A stretch of DNA of 64,000 nt, taken from contig CAZZVE010000006.1 in the NCBI GenBank assembly GCA_964657325.1, positions 13,603 through 77,602 of the forward strand, given 5' to 3'. Positions 1-8,519 of this stretch are shown piece by piece (within the stretch, counting starts at the first letter, position 1; each line of letters opens with the position of its first letter). Origin of the DNA: JBBQVS01 sp964657325. Its GTDB lineage: Bacteria; Chloroflexota; Ktedonobacteria; Ktedonobacterales; Ktedonobacteraceae. The notes below the pieces were generated by a model. It ran no database searches, was not told the origin of the DNA, and was given only the letters and a program-made list of their open reading frames with translations. The position numbers and the translations under genes were made by a program.

Positions 1-6
1 AGAATC

Positions 7-864
7 ATGGGACTTACTCAAGGTGTTACCGTAAACAACTCAGACACTTTAAACACAACGCCAGCCGCAAAAATCACACAAGCCTTTACGAATGCGCGAC
101 AGGCAAAACGTGGTGTCCTTATTCCATACTTTATGTGCGGCTATCCTTCGGCTGAACAAAGTGTCGAAATCGTGCTTGCCGCCGCAGAGGGTGGCGCGGA
201 CATCATCGAGCTAGGTATGCCCTTTAGCGATCCACTTGCGGATGGGGCAACTATTCAACATGCAGGACACGTTGCGCTAGAGCACGGGATGAGCATTCGC
301 GGCTGTATGGAGATTGCGCATCGAGTTTCAGCAAAGAGTGCTGTTCCCCTACTATTGATGGGATACTATAACCCGGTTATGGCCTATGGATTGGCGCGTT
401 TTTGTGTAGACGCGAAAGCCAACGGCGTCAATGGTCTTATCATTCCTGATTTACCGATGGAAGAGGCTCAGCCGTTACTTGAAGAGGTGAAAAAGAACGG
501 TCTTGCCCTGATCTTCTTGATACCACCAACGACACCAGATGAGCGTATCGCAAAAGTTGCGGAGCTTACAGCAAGCGAAACGGGCGGTTTTGTCTATTGT
601 GTCTCGCTCAGTGGTGTTACAGGTTCGCGTACATCACTACCAACACATCTACGAAGCTTTATTGAACGCGTCAAAAGCTATACAAAGGATTTGCCAATAG
701 CGATTGGCTTTGGCTTGTCAACGCCTGAACATATCGCCGAAGTTACAAGTTATGCCGATGGTGCCGTTGTTGGCAGTGCGCTCGTACACCTGATTGATCG
801 GCACGCAGACGGAACGCAAGCTGAAGCTGTGAGGCATTATATTCAGAGTCTTCACCAAAAATAG
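7..864 (+). CDS. trpA: Tryptophan synthase alpha chain
   Basis: TrpA splits indole-3-glycerol phosphate into indole and glyceraldehyde 3-phosphate, the indole passing to TrpB inside the cytosolic alpha2-beta2 complex. The 285-residue protein is normal length for the family. It shows the catalytic Glu in ELGMPFSDP and the catalytic Asp in DPLADG (about residues 63-76), then the PDLPMEE, CVSLSGVTG and GFGLSTPEH segments of the TIM barrel that bind the phosphate. Only six bases precede the ATG, so trpB and the rest of a trp cluster are presumably just outside the window. About 20 residues precede the conserved barrel start, so a slightly later start is possible. Identification is secure. Confidence 0.97.
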   Translation: MGLTQGVTVNNSDTLNTTPAAKITQAFTNARQAKRGVLIPYFMCGYPSAEQSVEIVLAAAEGGADIIELGMPFSDPLADGATIQHAGHVALEHGMSIRGCMEIAHRVSAKSAVPLLLMGYYNPVMAYGLARFCVDAKANGVNGLIIPDLPMEEAQPLLEEVKKNGLALIFLIPPTTPDERIAKVAELTASETGGFVYCVSLSGVTGSRTSLPTHLRSFIERVKSYTKDLPIAIGFGLSTPEHIAEVTSYADGAVVGSALVHLIDRHADGTQAEAVRHYIQSLHQK

Positions 865-1128
865 GAGATTATCCACCTTTCCCGTTTCGTTGTTACAACA
901 GCATATAAGCTTGCTTCTAATGTACGCCTAAGCGTTTTCAATACGTTCGCAAGATAGTTACATGTATGGGCAAGCTAAAATTGTAGCAATGTGATATTGT
1001 CTACAGAGAAAGAAGGACTTTGACGACTTCACAATCCTGTAAAATGTTGATTGCCTTATAATGAGCTGCTTGTAGGTATTAAGTGCTCTCATTTTCACGC
1101 GAGGAGGTCGTCTTAAAAAAGGATTTAA

Positions 1129-1530
1129 ATGATTATGAACTCAAACCAACTATATCGTATTCTTGTCGTGAATCGTTCTTTGGATGTCCTAAACCTTTTC
1201 CATGACATTCTTGACGAGCAGGGATATGAGGTCGAGCTATCGAACTACACGTTTGAAAGTCTGACAACCATTGAGAAGTTACAGCCTCATCTAATCATCC
1301 TAGACTTTGCAAAAGATGGAACTGAGGAAGAATGGCAATTGCTGAAAATGCTCAAACTCTATCCCCCTGTAGCGTCCGTTCCCGTTCTGCTTTGTATGTC
1401 TCCATTGCATCTCGTACAGAACGCGGAAGACCGCTTCCTACAAAAAAATATTCGGCTACTTTTTAACCCGATTGATAAGGATGAATTGATAACTGTAGTG
1501 CACCAAATGCTTTCATCCACTTCCCAATAA
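1129..1530 (+). CDS. Stand-alone degenerate receiver-domain protein
   Basis: This 133-residue protein has the response-regulator receiver pattern: beta1 (YRILVVNRS), an alpha1 with DILDEQGYEV, then LIILDFAKDG carrying the usual phospho-acceptor Asp position (about residue 59), and the PVLLCMS strand. The acidic pair after beta1 (normally DD) is NR, and the conserved Lys of the KP motif is missing (LLFNPIDKDEL). Phosphorylation in the normal way is therefore doubtful. There is no output domain. The start has a purine-rich AAAAGGA about 5 nt upstream; a second ATG two codons later is equally possible. It lies between trpA and aroH but 260-290 bp from each, so it may be its own transcript. Function unknown. 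Confidence 0.75.
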   Translation: MIMNSNQLYRILVVNRSLDVLNLFHDILDEQGYEVELSNYTFESLTTIEKLQPHLIILDFAKDGTEEEWQLLKMLKLYPPVASVPVLLCMSPLHLVQNAEDRFLQKNIRLLFNPIDKDELITVVHQMLSSTSQ

Positions 1531-1822
1531 TTGCTATACAACAAAGAAAATATCTTAACTTTTGAGAGTGTGATGGAAAGGCTGAATTTCCTGTCTTTCT
1601 AAATGGGACATAACAATTTCATATGGATATTCTATAAACACGAACGAATGGTCAATAGCTACTACACATATACCCTCGTTACGAGATACAGTGTACACTT
1701 GAGAACAATCAGGTATAGTGCATGCTTGCCATCATCTCGTACAATAGGCATACTTGCGTTTAACTACTTCTGCAAGGGAGTGTAAGAGGTAGGCATGCAA
1801 GCAGAAAGGGGTATGTGTCAGT

Positions 1823-2194
1823 ATGTATTGTCGAGGCATCCGAGGTGCAACAACTGTCGAGCTCAACGACCGCGAGGAGATTCTCGCGGCAACAACAGAA
1901 CTGTTACAGTTACTTATAGAGCGCAATGAACTACAAACAGAAGATGTTACCAGCGCGATCTTCACTATGACAGAGGATTTGAATGCGGAATTTCCCGCGC
2001 TCGCGGCACGCGCACTGGGTTGGACAGAGACAGCATTGATGTGTATGCGTGAAATACCTGTTCCAGGCAGTCTAGGCAAGTGTATCCGTATCCTCTTACA
2101 AGTGAACACAGAACGCAGCGCATCGGATATACAACACATCTATATTCGGAATGCGGTGAACCTGCGTCCAAGTTTCAGTAGCAAAAACAGTTAA
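1823..2194 (+). CDS. aroH: Chorismate mutase, AroH type
   Basis: Converts chorismate to prephenate, the committed step to phenylalanine and tyrosine. At 123 residues it matches the monofunctional AroH fold (homotrimer) rather than the helical AroQ type. The N-terminal RGIRGATTVE signature is present, as are CMREIPVPG with the active-site Glu, KCIRILLQV with the Arg, and IYIRNAVNLRP with the Tyr and Arg that complete the site. An AAAGGGG stretch lies about 11 nt before the ATG. The gene is followed 134 bp later by DAHP synthase, so first-step and branch-point enzymes of the aromatic pathway sit together. Confidence 0.93.
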   Translation: MYCRGIRGATTVELNDREEILAATTELLQLLIERNELQTEDVTSAIFTMTEDLNAEFPALAARALGWTETALMCMREIPVPGSLGKCIRILLQVNTERSASDIQHIYIRNAVNLRPSFSSKNS

Positions 2195-2328
2195 CCGACC
2201 GTCTCTGTAAGAGATACATAGTAGTAAGAGTATCAGGCAATCATGACAATGGCGTTACGATGTGCCGAAGTTCTGGCAGTTTGTACGCCAGTTTTGTTTT
2301 ATTGAGTTTCCATAAAGGAGCCATTTTC

Positions 2329-3408
2329 ATGATCGTCGTGATGAAGTCGTCAAGTAGTGATGAACAGATCAACCATGTAATGTCGTTTTTGTCGAAGCAT
2401 GGCTTATCGGGTCATCCTTCAATCGGTGTTGAACGTACCATTATCGGTGTACTAGGTGCGGTTGGACCTTCTGGTGCGCCCGGAAGTATTGGCGGTATTA
2501 ATCCCGCGTTAGGTGAGTCATTGGAAGGGTTGCCAGGGGTGGAGAGTGTGCTGCGCGTTTCCAAACCATATAAACTTGCCAGCCGCGAGTTTCATCCTCA
2601 AGACACTATCGTCGATATTCCAGTCGCATGCGTTCAAGAGGGTGTTGTACATGTCGGTGGCAAAGAAGTAGTCATGATGGCTGGTCCTTGCACAGTCGAG
2701 AGCGAAGAGCAACTTATGACGACCGCCGAGGCTGTACGTAAAGAGGGTGCTGTTATTCTGCGTGGAGGTGCCTTCAAGCCTTCAACCTCACCCTATGGCT
2801 TCCGCGGCATGGGCGAAGCTGGTCTGAAACTGCTGGCGAAAGCACGTGCTGAGTTTGGCATGGCGATCATCACCGAGGTCATGACTCCTACCGATGTACC
2901 AATGGTATGCGAATACGCTGATATTCTGCAAATCGGCACACGCAATATGCAGAACTACATGCTGCTCGACGAAGTTGGGCGCACGAACACGCCTGTCGTC
3001 CTCAAACGCGGTATGTCAGCAACCTTTGAGGAGTGGCTGCTTGCGGCTGAATATATTCTCTCACAAGGCAATCGCAATGTTATTCTGTGCGAGCGCGGTA
3101 TCCGTACATTCGAGAAAATCACGCGCAACACAATGGATATCAGTGCCATTCCGCTCATCAAGCAACTTTCGCACCTGCCGATTATCTCTGATCCCAGTCA
3201 GGGGACAGGTCGCCGTGACCTCGTTGGTCCAATGTCGCTCGCGTCCGTCGCCGTCGGAACCGACGCTCTGCTGATAGAGGTTCACCCTAACCCCGATGAG
3301 GCATTGAAAGATGGAGCACAATCGCTCACCATCGAGCAGTTCCGAGAACTGATGCCTCAGGTTGAAAAAGTCGCCGCTGCTATTGGGCGCACGTTTGTGA
3401 AAGAGTAG
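2329..3408 (+). CDS. aroF: 3-deoxy-7-phosphoheptulonate synthase (DAHP synthase)
   Basis: Condenses phosphoenolpyruvate and erythrose 4-phosphate to DAHP, the entry to the shikimate pathway. The start chosen is the ATG at 2329 because AAAGGAG sits 8 nt upstream; an in-frame upstream ATG at 2260 has no such site. The 359-residue protein begins with a small ferredoxin-like regulatory domain (MIVVMKSSSSDEQ, about residues 1-75), as in Thermotoga-type enzymes. The barrel follows with GPCTVESEEQ, GGAFKPSTSPYGF, the LKRGMS lysine, ISDPSQGTGRR and EVHPNP. The N-terminal domain is known in relatives to bind aromatic amino acids, so feedback control is likely (inference). The gene ends at a strong hairpin. 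Confidence 0.95.
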   Translation: MIVVMKSSSSDEQINHVMSFLSKHGLSGHPSIGVERTIIGVLGAVGPSGAPGSIGGINPALGESLEGLPGVESVLRVSKPYKLASREFHPQDTIVDIPVACVQEGVVHVGGKEVVMMAGPCTVESEEQLMTTAEAVRKEGAVILRGGAFKPSTSPYGFRGMGEAGLKLLAKARAEFGMAIITEVMTPTDVPMVCEYADILQIGTRNMQNYMLLDEVGRTNTPVVLKRGMSATFEEWLLAAEYILSQGNRNVILCERGIRTFEKITRNTMDISAIPLIKQLSHLPIISDPSQGTGRRDLVGPMSLASVAVGTDALLIEVHPNPDEALKDGAQSLTIEQFRELMPQVEKVAAAIGRTFVKE

Positions 3409-3412
3409 TAGA

Positions 3413-3480
3413 GTAGACATCATGGGCAGAAAAGAGCGTAGGGATGCGTCCCTACGCTCTTTTCTGCCCATGATGTCTAC
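3413..3480. terminator. Perfect 32-bp-arm hairpin between convergent genes
   Basis: Two perfectly complementary 32-bp arms (3413-3444 and 3449-3480) flank the loop TGCG. It begins 4 bp after the aroF stop and ends 8 bp before the msrB stop, so it probably terminates transcription from both sides. There is no long T-tract. The stem is far longer than a typical intrinsic terminator. Confidence 0.75.
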
Positions 3481-3488
3481 CGTTTCTC

Positions 3489-3878
3489 TTATTTGGTGTC
3501 ATGTAGAACTGGTGGTAACTCTTTGTCTTTGGCGATGAAGCGGATAGACAGTGAATTGACGCAATGCCGTGTATTCTTGTCGGTTAAACGCTCGCCCAAG
3601 AAGACGTGGCCCAGATGAGCACCACAGTTGGCGCATTCGATTTCTGTTCGGTAGCCATCTGGATCGGGCAGACGCTTGACCGCGTTAGGAAAATTCTCGT
3701 CAAAGCTAGGCCAGCCACAACCAGAGTCGAACTTTGCTTTCGCTGTGAAAAGCGGGTTGTTACAGCGACGACACACGTATGTGCCATCCTTGAAAAAGTG
3801 GTCGTATTCGCCGCTGAACGGTCTTTCCGTGCCCTTATGTACAATGACGCGTTCTTCTTCAGCCGTTAATTTATTCAT
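3489..3878 (-). CDS. msrB: Peptide-methionine (R)-S-oxide reductase
   Basis: Repairs the R-epimer of methionine sulfoxide in proteins, using thioredoxin as reductant. The 129-residue protein has the two zinc-binding pairs CRRC and CANC, the SGCGWPSF signature and the catalytic cysteine in RHCVNSLSIRF. The start at 3878 is preferred because TTGGAGC lies about 8 nt upstream; a longer frame reaches 3917 without a ribosome-binding site. The resolving cysteine of some MsrB proteins is not obvious. The gene is convergent with aroF and separated from it only by the long hairpin. Confidence 0.96.
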   Translation of the reverse strand: MNKLTAEEERVIVHKGTERPFSGEYDHFFKDGTYVCRRCNNPLFTAKAKFDSGCGWPSFDENFPNAVKRLPDPDGYRTEIECANCGAHLGHVFLGERLTDKNTRHCVNSLSIRFIAKDKELPPVLHDTK

Positions 3879-3976
3879 GTTTTGCTCCAAGAGGAAATGT
3901 ATAACTCTATATAACATTTGTATCTATGCTAGTACCAATGATAACACTCGTCAAGAATGATTCAATTCCTCTTCAT

Positions 3977-4855
3977 CTACAGAACTTGCTGATACGCCTT
4001 CTGCAATGGCTCAATCACCTCTTGCGCCAGCCTATGGGCAATCCCTTCTGGATAGGGTGGGCGCAGGTTCAGCACGATGTGAGTTACGCCTATGTCAATG
4101 AAGCTCTGAACAGATGTAATCGTGCTTTGCATGTCGTTTGGATTGACGATGACCTGGATCGAGCGTTCAATAGTCGAGGGGTCACGCCCGATTTTGGCAC
4201 AATGCCCATCAAGGACCTCACTTTTGTGTTTGAAGACTTCAACGGAACCGCCGGGCATGTTCCAGATGTCGGCGTATTTCGCAACCATGCGTAGCGTAAG
4301 TTGTTCGCCGCCACCTCCGATTGTTATTGGTGGATATGGTTTCTGCACTGGCTTTGGCTCACAGTACGCGCCTTTGAGATGGTAATAGTTGCCATTGAAA
4401 TCTGGTGCGGTTTCTGTCCACAGCAAGCGGAAAACTTCACATGCCTCGCCCATACGCTTGATGCGTTCGCCTGGCTCGTAAAGGGGAATACCATAGGCAC
4501 TATGCTCTAGCTCGTTCCAGCCGGCGCCAATACCAAAATCAAGTCGCCCATTTGAAATGACATCGACGGTTGCCGCCATGTTTGCTAACACGGCCGGGTG
4601 ACGATAGGTGTTGCCCGTGACCATTAAGCCAACACGAAGACGCTTGGTCAAAGCTGCGTATGCCGATAAGAGTGTCCACCCTTCCAAGCATGATCCCGTT
4701 GGATCATCGCCGAGTGGCATGAAGTGATCAAATAGCCACGCATGCTCAATGGTTGGCACCTCGTCAGCTTCGAGCCAGACACGGAGCATATCTTCGTATG
4801 TTGTATTTTGTGGGGCGGTTTTTATACCAAAGCGTAAACGTTTCTTTTCTGCCAT
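3977..4855 (-). CDS. LLM-class F420-dependent oxidoreductase
   Basis: The 292-residue protein is a luciferase-like TIM barrel: FGIKTAPQNTTYEDM at the N-terminus, HAWLFDHFMPLG, RVGLMVTGNTYRHP, NGRLDFGIGAGWNELEH and the PPITIGGGGE loop. These are typical of the actinobacterial/Chloroflexota F420-dependent subfamily; substrate is unknown. It starts 3 nt after the stop of the upstream glycolipid-binding-family gene, whose last codons include AAAGGAG as the ribosome-binding site, so the two are co-transcribed. Family assignment is firm. Use of F420 rather than FMN is inferred from sequence type. Confidence 0.88.
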   Translation of the reverse strand: MAEKKRLRFGIKTAPQNTTYEDMLRVWLEADEVPTIEHAWLFDHFMPLGDDPTGSCLEGWTLLSAYAALTKRLRVGLMVTGNTYRHPAVLANMAATVDVISNGRLDFGIGAGWNELEHSAYGIPLYEPGERIKRMGEACEVFRLLWTETAPDFNGNYYHLKGAYCEPKPVQKPYPPITIGGGGEQLTLRMVAKYADIWNMPGGSVEVFKHKSEVLDGHCAKIGRDPSTIERSIQVIVNPNDMQSTITSVQSFIDIGVTHIVLNLRPPYPEGIAHRLAQEVIEPLQKAYQQVL

Positions 4856-4857
4856 TA

Positions 4858-5460
4858 CTAGCTCTCCTTTTGATGTTGCACTGCCATTTCTTCACTTGAC
4901 CAGACTCGCATAAACAAGTCAGGATATGCGATAACGAGCTTATCCCGATCAACCACTAGTTTGGCTTGATAGCCACTAGGATATCCTGCATATTGATAAT
5001 GTTCACCATCATCATTGCTCTCTACGTATGTATAGCGTTGTTTTACTGCCGTGACTTGCATCGTGGGTACATTGATATAGGCAACGGCTATCTCTGCGAC
5101 TTCGCCGACCGCTAAACCTAAACGTTGCATAGCAATGGTATTGGTAAATGGCGTTGCAGAAATATCCACGTCAATACAACCGTCCAGTAATGCAATCCGT
5201 TCGTGAGTACCCGTTGTCCAGTGTCCTTTACCATCGGATTTTAGATGTATCTGTGGAAGGTGACTATCGAATGCCTCTATATGTACCTCATGTACATGCC
5301 AGGAGGTATCACAATGAATAGTATACCTGATGCGGTATGGAATATTTTCCTTCACCGCAAGGATGAGACCATTAGCAGTAAAGCCATGCTGTTCCTCTGT
5401 GAGATGTAGGTGTTCCATTCCTGGCTCGTCCAAGCGCGACCAAACAATGTTTCGTTCCAT
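4858..5460 (-). CDS. Putative glycolipid-binding family protein
   Basis: This 200-residue protein begins MERNIVWSRLDEPGMEHL and contains RYTIHCDTSWHVHEV and LDVDI-like segments. These resemble the PF06475 (YvgA/PA1994-like, glycolipid-binding fold) family as I remember it; the biochemical role is unknown. The ATG at 5460 is chosen because AGGAGA lies 8 nt upstream; an in-frame ATG at 5550 would begin inside the repeat at 5521-5651 and is unlikely. It is the first gene of a two-gene unit with the LLM oxidoreductase. Confidence 0.65.
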   Translation of the reverse strand: MERNIVWSRLDEPGMEHLHLTEEQHGFTANGLILAVKENIPYRIRYTIHCDTSWHVHEVHIEAFDSHLPQIHLKSDGKGHWTTGTHERIALLDGCIDVDISATPFTNTIAMQRLGLAVGEVAEIAVAYINVPTMQVTAVKQRYTYVESNDDGEHYQYAGYPSGYQAKLVVDRDKLVIAYPDLFMRVWSSEEMAVQHQKES

Positions 5461-5520
5461 AGATACATCTCCTAAATGTCGGAAACGATGAACTTTGACG
5501 ATTAAATACGGGAACGTAGA

Positions 5521-5651
5521 ACGGTAGGGGCAGCAATTCATTGCGCCCAATGATGAGGGTAGTGGGGCAAACGTCCCCCAGCATGTCTCTCATGCCAACG
5601 TGGACCCCTCCCGACCCATCTTCGGGCGCAATGAATCGCTGCCCCTACCGT
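5521..5651. repeat. MITE-like inverted repeat, family B copy 1
   Basis: A 131-bp non-coding element whose ends are inverted repeats of about 34 bp beginning ACGGTAGGGGCAGC. The middle contains GGGCAAACGTCCCC and a CCCTCCCGACCCATC block. A second copy in the same orientation lies at 48863-48984 with the same internal order. It sits between the argS 3' end and the glycolipid-binding gene. No open reading frame is expected inside. Confidence 0.8.
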
Positions 5652-5684
5652 CATCGTTGTATTCGGTTGTCAAAGTTCATCATA

Positions 5685-7730
5685 TTATATGCGTTCGAGC
5701 GGGATAAAGCCAAGCACACGTAGAGCATTATCCATCGTTTGTACGGTAGCACGCACTAACGAGGCGCGAAATGCTTTGACGTGTTCGTTTGTCTCTTTCA
5801 GGATTGGCGGTGTGTGTTCGTAGAAGTCGCTGAAATGTGATGCCAGTTCGTACACGTATGTCGAGAGTGTTGAAGGAACAAGCGATTCGCTGGCCTCCGC
5901 GAGCCGACGTGGATAGGCGTCGATGTGGCGCAGCAATTCCCACTCGCTTTGCTCTAGTTGTTCGGGTAGGTCAACGAGAAAATCTGGAAGCTGGTAGCCA
6001 GAATCTTGCAAGCGACGTTGAATACTGTTAGCACGCGCATAGGCATATTGCAGATAGACACCTGTATCACCATTGGGGCGTAGGGCTTCGTCGATATCCA
6101 ACGCGATGATCTGCTGTAAGCCAAAGCGAATCATAAAGTAACGAATGGCAGAGGCTGCGAGAATGGATGCCGTTTCTTCAGGCAGATCAGCCTTGACCTC
6201 TTGCATACGCCGTACCGCTTCATTAATCAGATCGTCCGCTTTGATCTCGATACCTTTACGGCCAGACATAGCATAGAAGCTGCGTCCATCAGATGTATCA
6301 ATACCGAGGCTTGCCGCCGTTGCTTTTGAGAGCGTCACGACTTCATAGGAGATATGCGTTGAATTGTCAGCCTGTTGTGGAAAGCCGAGCCGACGTAAAC
6401 TCTCATATACGACTTGCTGTGGATAGGACTGGCGCACGTCGATAACATTGATGGCTTTTTGTGCATGGCCAAAGCGATTCGGGTCGGCCTCTTCTTGTTG
6501 TGGAGCTACATCTTTTGGAGTACGCATAGACCAGAGGACACGCCCATCGTGCTGTACACCCCACGGAACATAATGCAAATCAACACCTGTTTGATTATCG
6601 ACAAGACCAAATTTCCAGAGTTGAGTAGCAATATCCTTTGCCGTATAGGTTGCAGTACCATCACTTCTGACGAGAATTTTGTCTTGCATGCGCTCATTCT
6701 CTTCACTTGGTCCCTCTTCATCGCCAAAGGGCAGTATCCAGCAGCCAGCCGCAGGACCCGTTTCTGGTTTCTCAAGCAGCTTGCGTTCGCGTAGCATATC
6801 AAACGTATGTTTCCACAGACCTGCGCCCAGGATAGCAGACTCCCATGTTAGTAAGTCATAAGAAATGTTGAGGCGGCCCATTGTCTTGAGATGTGCCTGG
6901 ACAATCTGATGTGAGAGGTCAGAGGCAAGTGTTGGATAGTCTGGCCCTGATACTGGCTCTTCGCCCTGCTCGATAGCATGAAGAACGGTTCTGCGCATAT
7001 CTTTGAGTTCCGGCTGTGTGTCGTATGCTTTGACAACCGCGACGTAGACACGCGAACAAAAATAGTCAAACGACTCGTGAGGCAACTGCTCGTTGCCACC
7101 TGGAAGCTGTAATTGCCCTTTTTGTAGCAACAGAAACCCGACTACGACATCCGCGACCTGAACGCCGGAGTCGTCGATATAGTTTTCGGCCTCAACCGTG
7201 TAACCCTGAGAGCGCAACATACGCACAACGGTGTCGCCAATACATGAGTTGCGCAGATGTCCAACATGTGCGGCCTTATTGCTATTGATTGCGGTATGTT
7301 CGACAACAACTTTTGTGCCGATACCTACATCGTTGTGTCCATAGTCGGGACCGGCCTCTACGACACGCTCAATAATCGCCTTCCCTACCTCAGAGCGATT
7401 GAGACTGAAATTAATGTAGCCGGGTTTCGTTGCGGTGATTTCAGCGACTGAAGAGATACGCATATCGTGTAGAATTGTTCTTAGTGCCTCGGCAATTTGC
7501 AATGGTGGGCGTCCAAGCTTGTTCTTGCCCGCCCACTGCATAACTGGCATGGAATAGTCGCCAAAGCTGGCCTGTGCCGAGAAACGGAGATCAATAGGAA
7601 GTTGTTCCTTGTCAATGTCTATATGCTCTTGCTCAAGATATATAACTACAGCTTGCTGTATTAATGCGGTAAGATATTCTAAAAAGTCTTTTGGTCCGGT
7701 CATATATGGCACCTCACTGGTTAGAGTCAT
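5685..7730 (-). CDS. argS: Arginyl-tRNA synthetase
   Basis: Class I synthetase charging tRNA-Arg. The HIGH-type motif appears as HVGHLRNS (about residue 157), and MSGRKG stands in for KMSKS (about residue 488), followed by the helical anticodon-binding domain ending MDNALRVLGFIPLERI. The N-terminal Add1-like domain is present. At 681 residues it is longer than most bacterial ArgS (about 550-590); the extra length includes a segment between WGVQHDGRVLW and the DVRQSYPQQ helix. Two starts are plausible: 7730 (GGTGG 6 nt upstream) and 7703 (GAGGTG 6 nt upstream). Confidence 0.95.
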   Translation of the reverse strand: MTLTSEVPYMTGPKDFLEYLTALIQQAVVIYLEQEHIDIDKEQLPIDLRFSAQASFGDYSMPVMQWAGKNKLGRPPLQIAEALRTILHDMRISSVAEITATKPGYINFSLNRSEVGKAIIERVVEAGPDYGHNDVGIGTKVVVEHTAINSNKAAHVGHLRNSCIGDTVVRMLRSQGYTVEAENYIDDSGVQVADVVVGFLLLQKGQLQLPGGNEQLPHESFDYFCSRVYVAVVKAYDTQPELKDMRRTVLHAIEQGEEPVSGPDYPTLASDLSHQIVQAHLKTMGRLNISYDLLTWESAILGAGLWKHTFDMLRERKLLEKPETGPAAGCWILPFGDEEGPSEENERMQDKILVRSDGTATYTAKDIATQLWKFGLVDNQTGVDLHYVPWGVQHDGRVLWSMRTPKDVAPQQEEADPNRFGHAQKAINVIDVRQSYPQQVVYESLRRLGFPQQADNSTHISYEVVTLSKATAASLGIDTSDGRSFYAMSGRKGIEIKADDLINEAVRRMQEVKADLPEETASILAASAIRYFMIRFGLQQIIALDIDEALRPNGDTGVYLQYAYARANSIQRRLQDSGYQLPDFLVDLPEQLEQSEWELLRHIDAYPRRLAEASESLVPSTLSTYVYELASHFSDFYEHTPPILKETNEHVKAFRASLVRATVQTMDNALRVLGFIPLERI

Positions 7731-7809
7731 CGCTAACCACCTTCATCATTCTATAGAATGAAGCTACTATAGCCTAGCATCGTCGTCTGGTCAAGCATTT
7801 CTGGCATTT

Positions 7810-8331
7810 CTATACTGTATGCACCTTCTTAACTTCTTGCAGAAATTGTTTCACTTGCTTAGGGCCATATAAGATAATAGTTTCGCGTCCACTACTGAAC
7901 TTTTGTATTTTCTCTATTGCGCTTACACGCCCATCTCTTGGATAGTTCCATATCCATTTCAGGTGCCTCCAATCAATACGCTCAGGACAGCCCTTGTTCA
8001 TATCGGGTCGTGATCTTCCTGCATATTGAAAACGTCTTTTAAGAGCACGATACAGGCAGAGTAGCCTGGGAAAATCCAGGAAAATAATTGTGTCAGCAGC
8101 CGCTAAGCGGATATCTAACGAGCTTCTATAGTTACCGTCCATAATCCATGTTTCTTGCTGTATAAAGTGTTCTTGTATCACATTCCATCTATCACGAGGT
8201 GTTTCTATCCAACCTGGTTGCCAGAAAAGAGTATCAAGGTGTATAACTGGAAGAGCGAGTAATGTACCAAGCTGTCGTGCAAGTGTTGATTTTCCTGAGC
8301 CACTTGAGCCAATAATAGCAATACGTTTCAC
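7810..8331 (-). CDS. Small P-loop kinase, adenylate-kinase-like (FlaR/topology-modulation type)
   Basis: The protein (about 173 residues) opens with KRIAIIGSSGSGKST, a Walker A motif, then LPVIHLDTLFWQPGW, WIMDGNY and DTIIFLDFPR. This pattern is common to small NMP-kinase-like proteins often labelled DNA topology modulation protein. The true substrate is unknown. I favour the GTG at 8331 because AAAGG lies 7 nt upstream; a GTG two codons earlier is also in frame. It diverges from the DedA cluster. Confidence 0.75.
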   Translation of the reverse strand: MKRIAIIGSSGSGKSTLARQLGTLLALPVIHLDTLFWQPGWIETPRDRWNVIQEHFIQQETWIMDGNYRSSLDIRLAAADTIIFLDFPRLLCLYRALKRRFQYAGRSRPDMNKGCPERIDWRHLKWIWNYPRDGRVSAIEKIQKFSSGRETIILYGPKQVKQFLQEVKKVHTV

Positions 8332-8423
8332 AAGCACACCTTTCTATCATTTAGAGCATAATAACATATAATGGCTTCAAGTCAGAACCTCTTACAGAAT
8401 CTTTACACGTTCTGCTTTCCTTC

Positions 8424-8451
8424 TTGAGATACATGGGGTACGCTATATAAA
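8424..8451 (+). promoter_or_regulatory. Possible sigma-70 promoter for the DedA cluster
   Basis: TTGAGA at 8424 and TATAAA at 8446 are spaced by 16 bp, about 70 bp upstream of the first gene of the DedA cluster. Identified by eye only. Confidence 0.4.
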
Positions 8452-8519
8452 AATGGGGAATTACCTATGCAAACTTATACAAAAACACATTGTGTGGTAG
8501 GAGAGGAGGTTTTAAGACA

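Noticed and set aside
865..1128. Promoter or small RNA between trpA and the receiver gene
   Set aside because: A TATAAT at 1057-1062 exists, but no acceptable -35 at proper spacing and no stable hairpin was found; nothing reportable in this stretch.
3061..3471. 136-codon minus-strand frame across the aroF 3' end and hairpin
   Set aside because: Antisense to DAHP synthase and translating the hairpin arm; no start signal.
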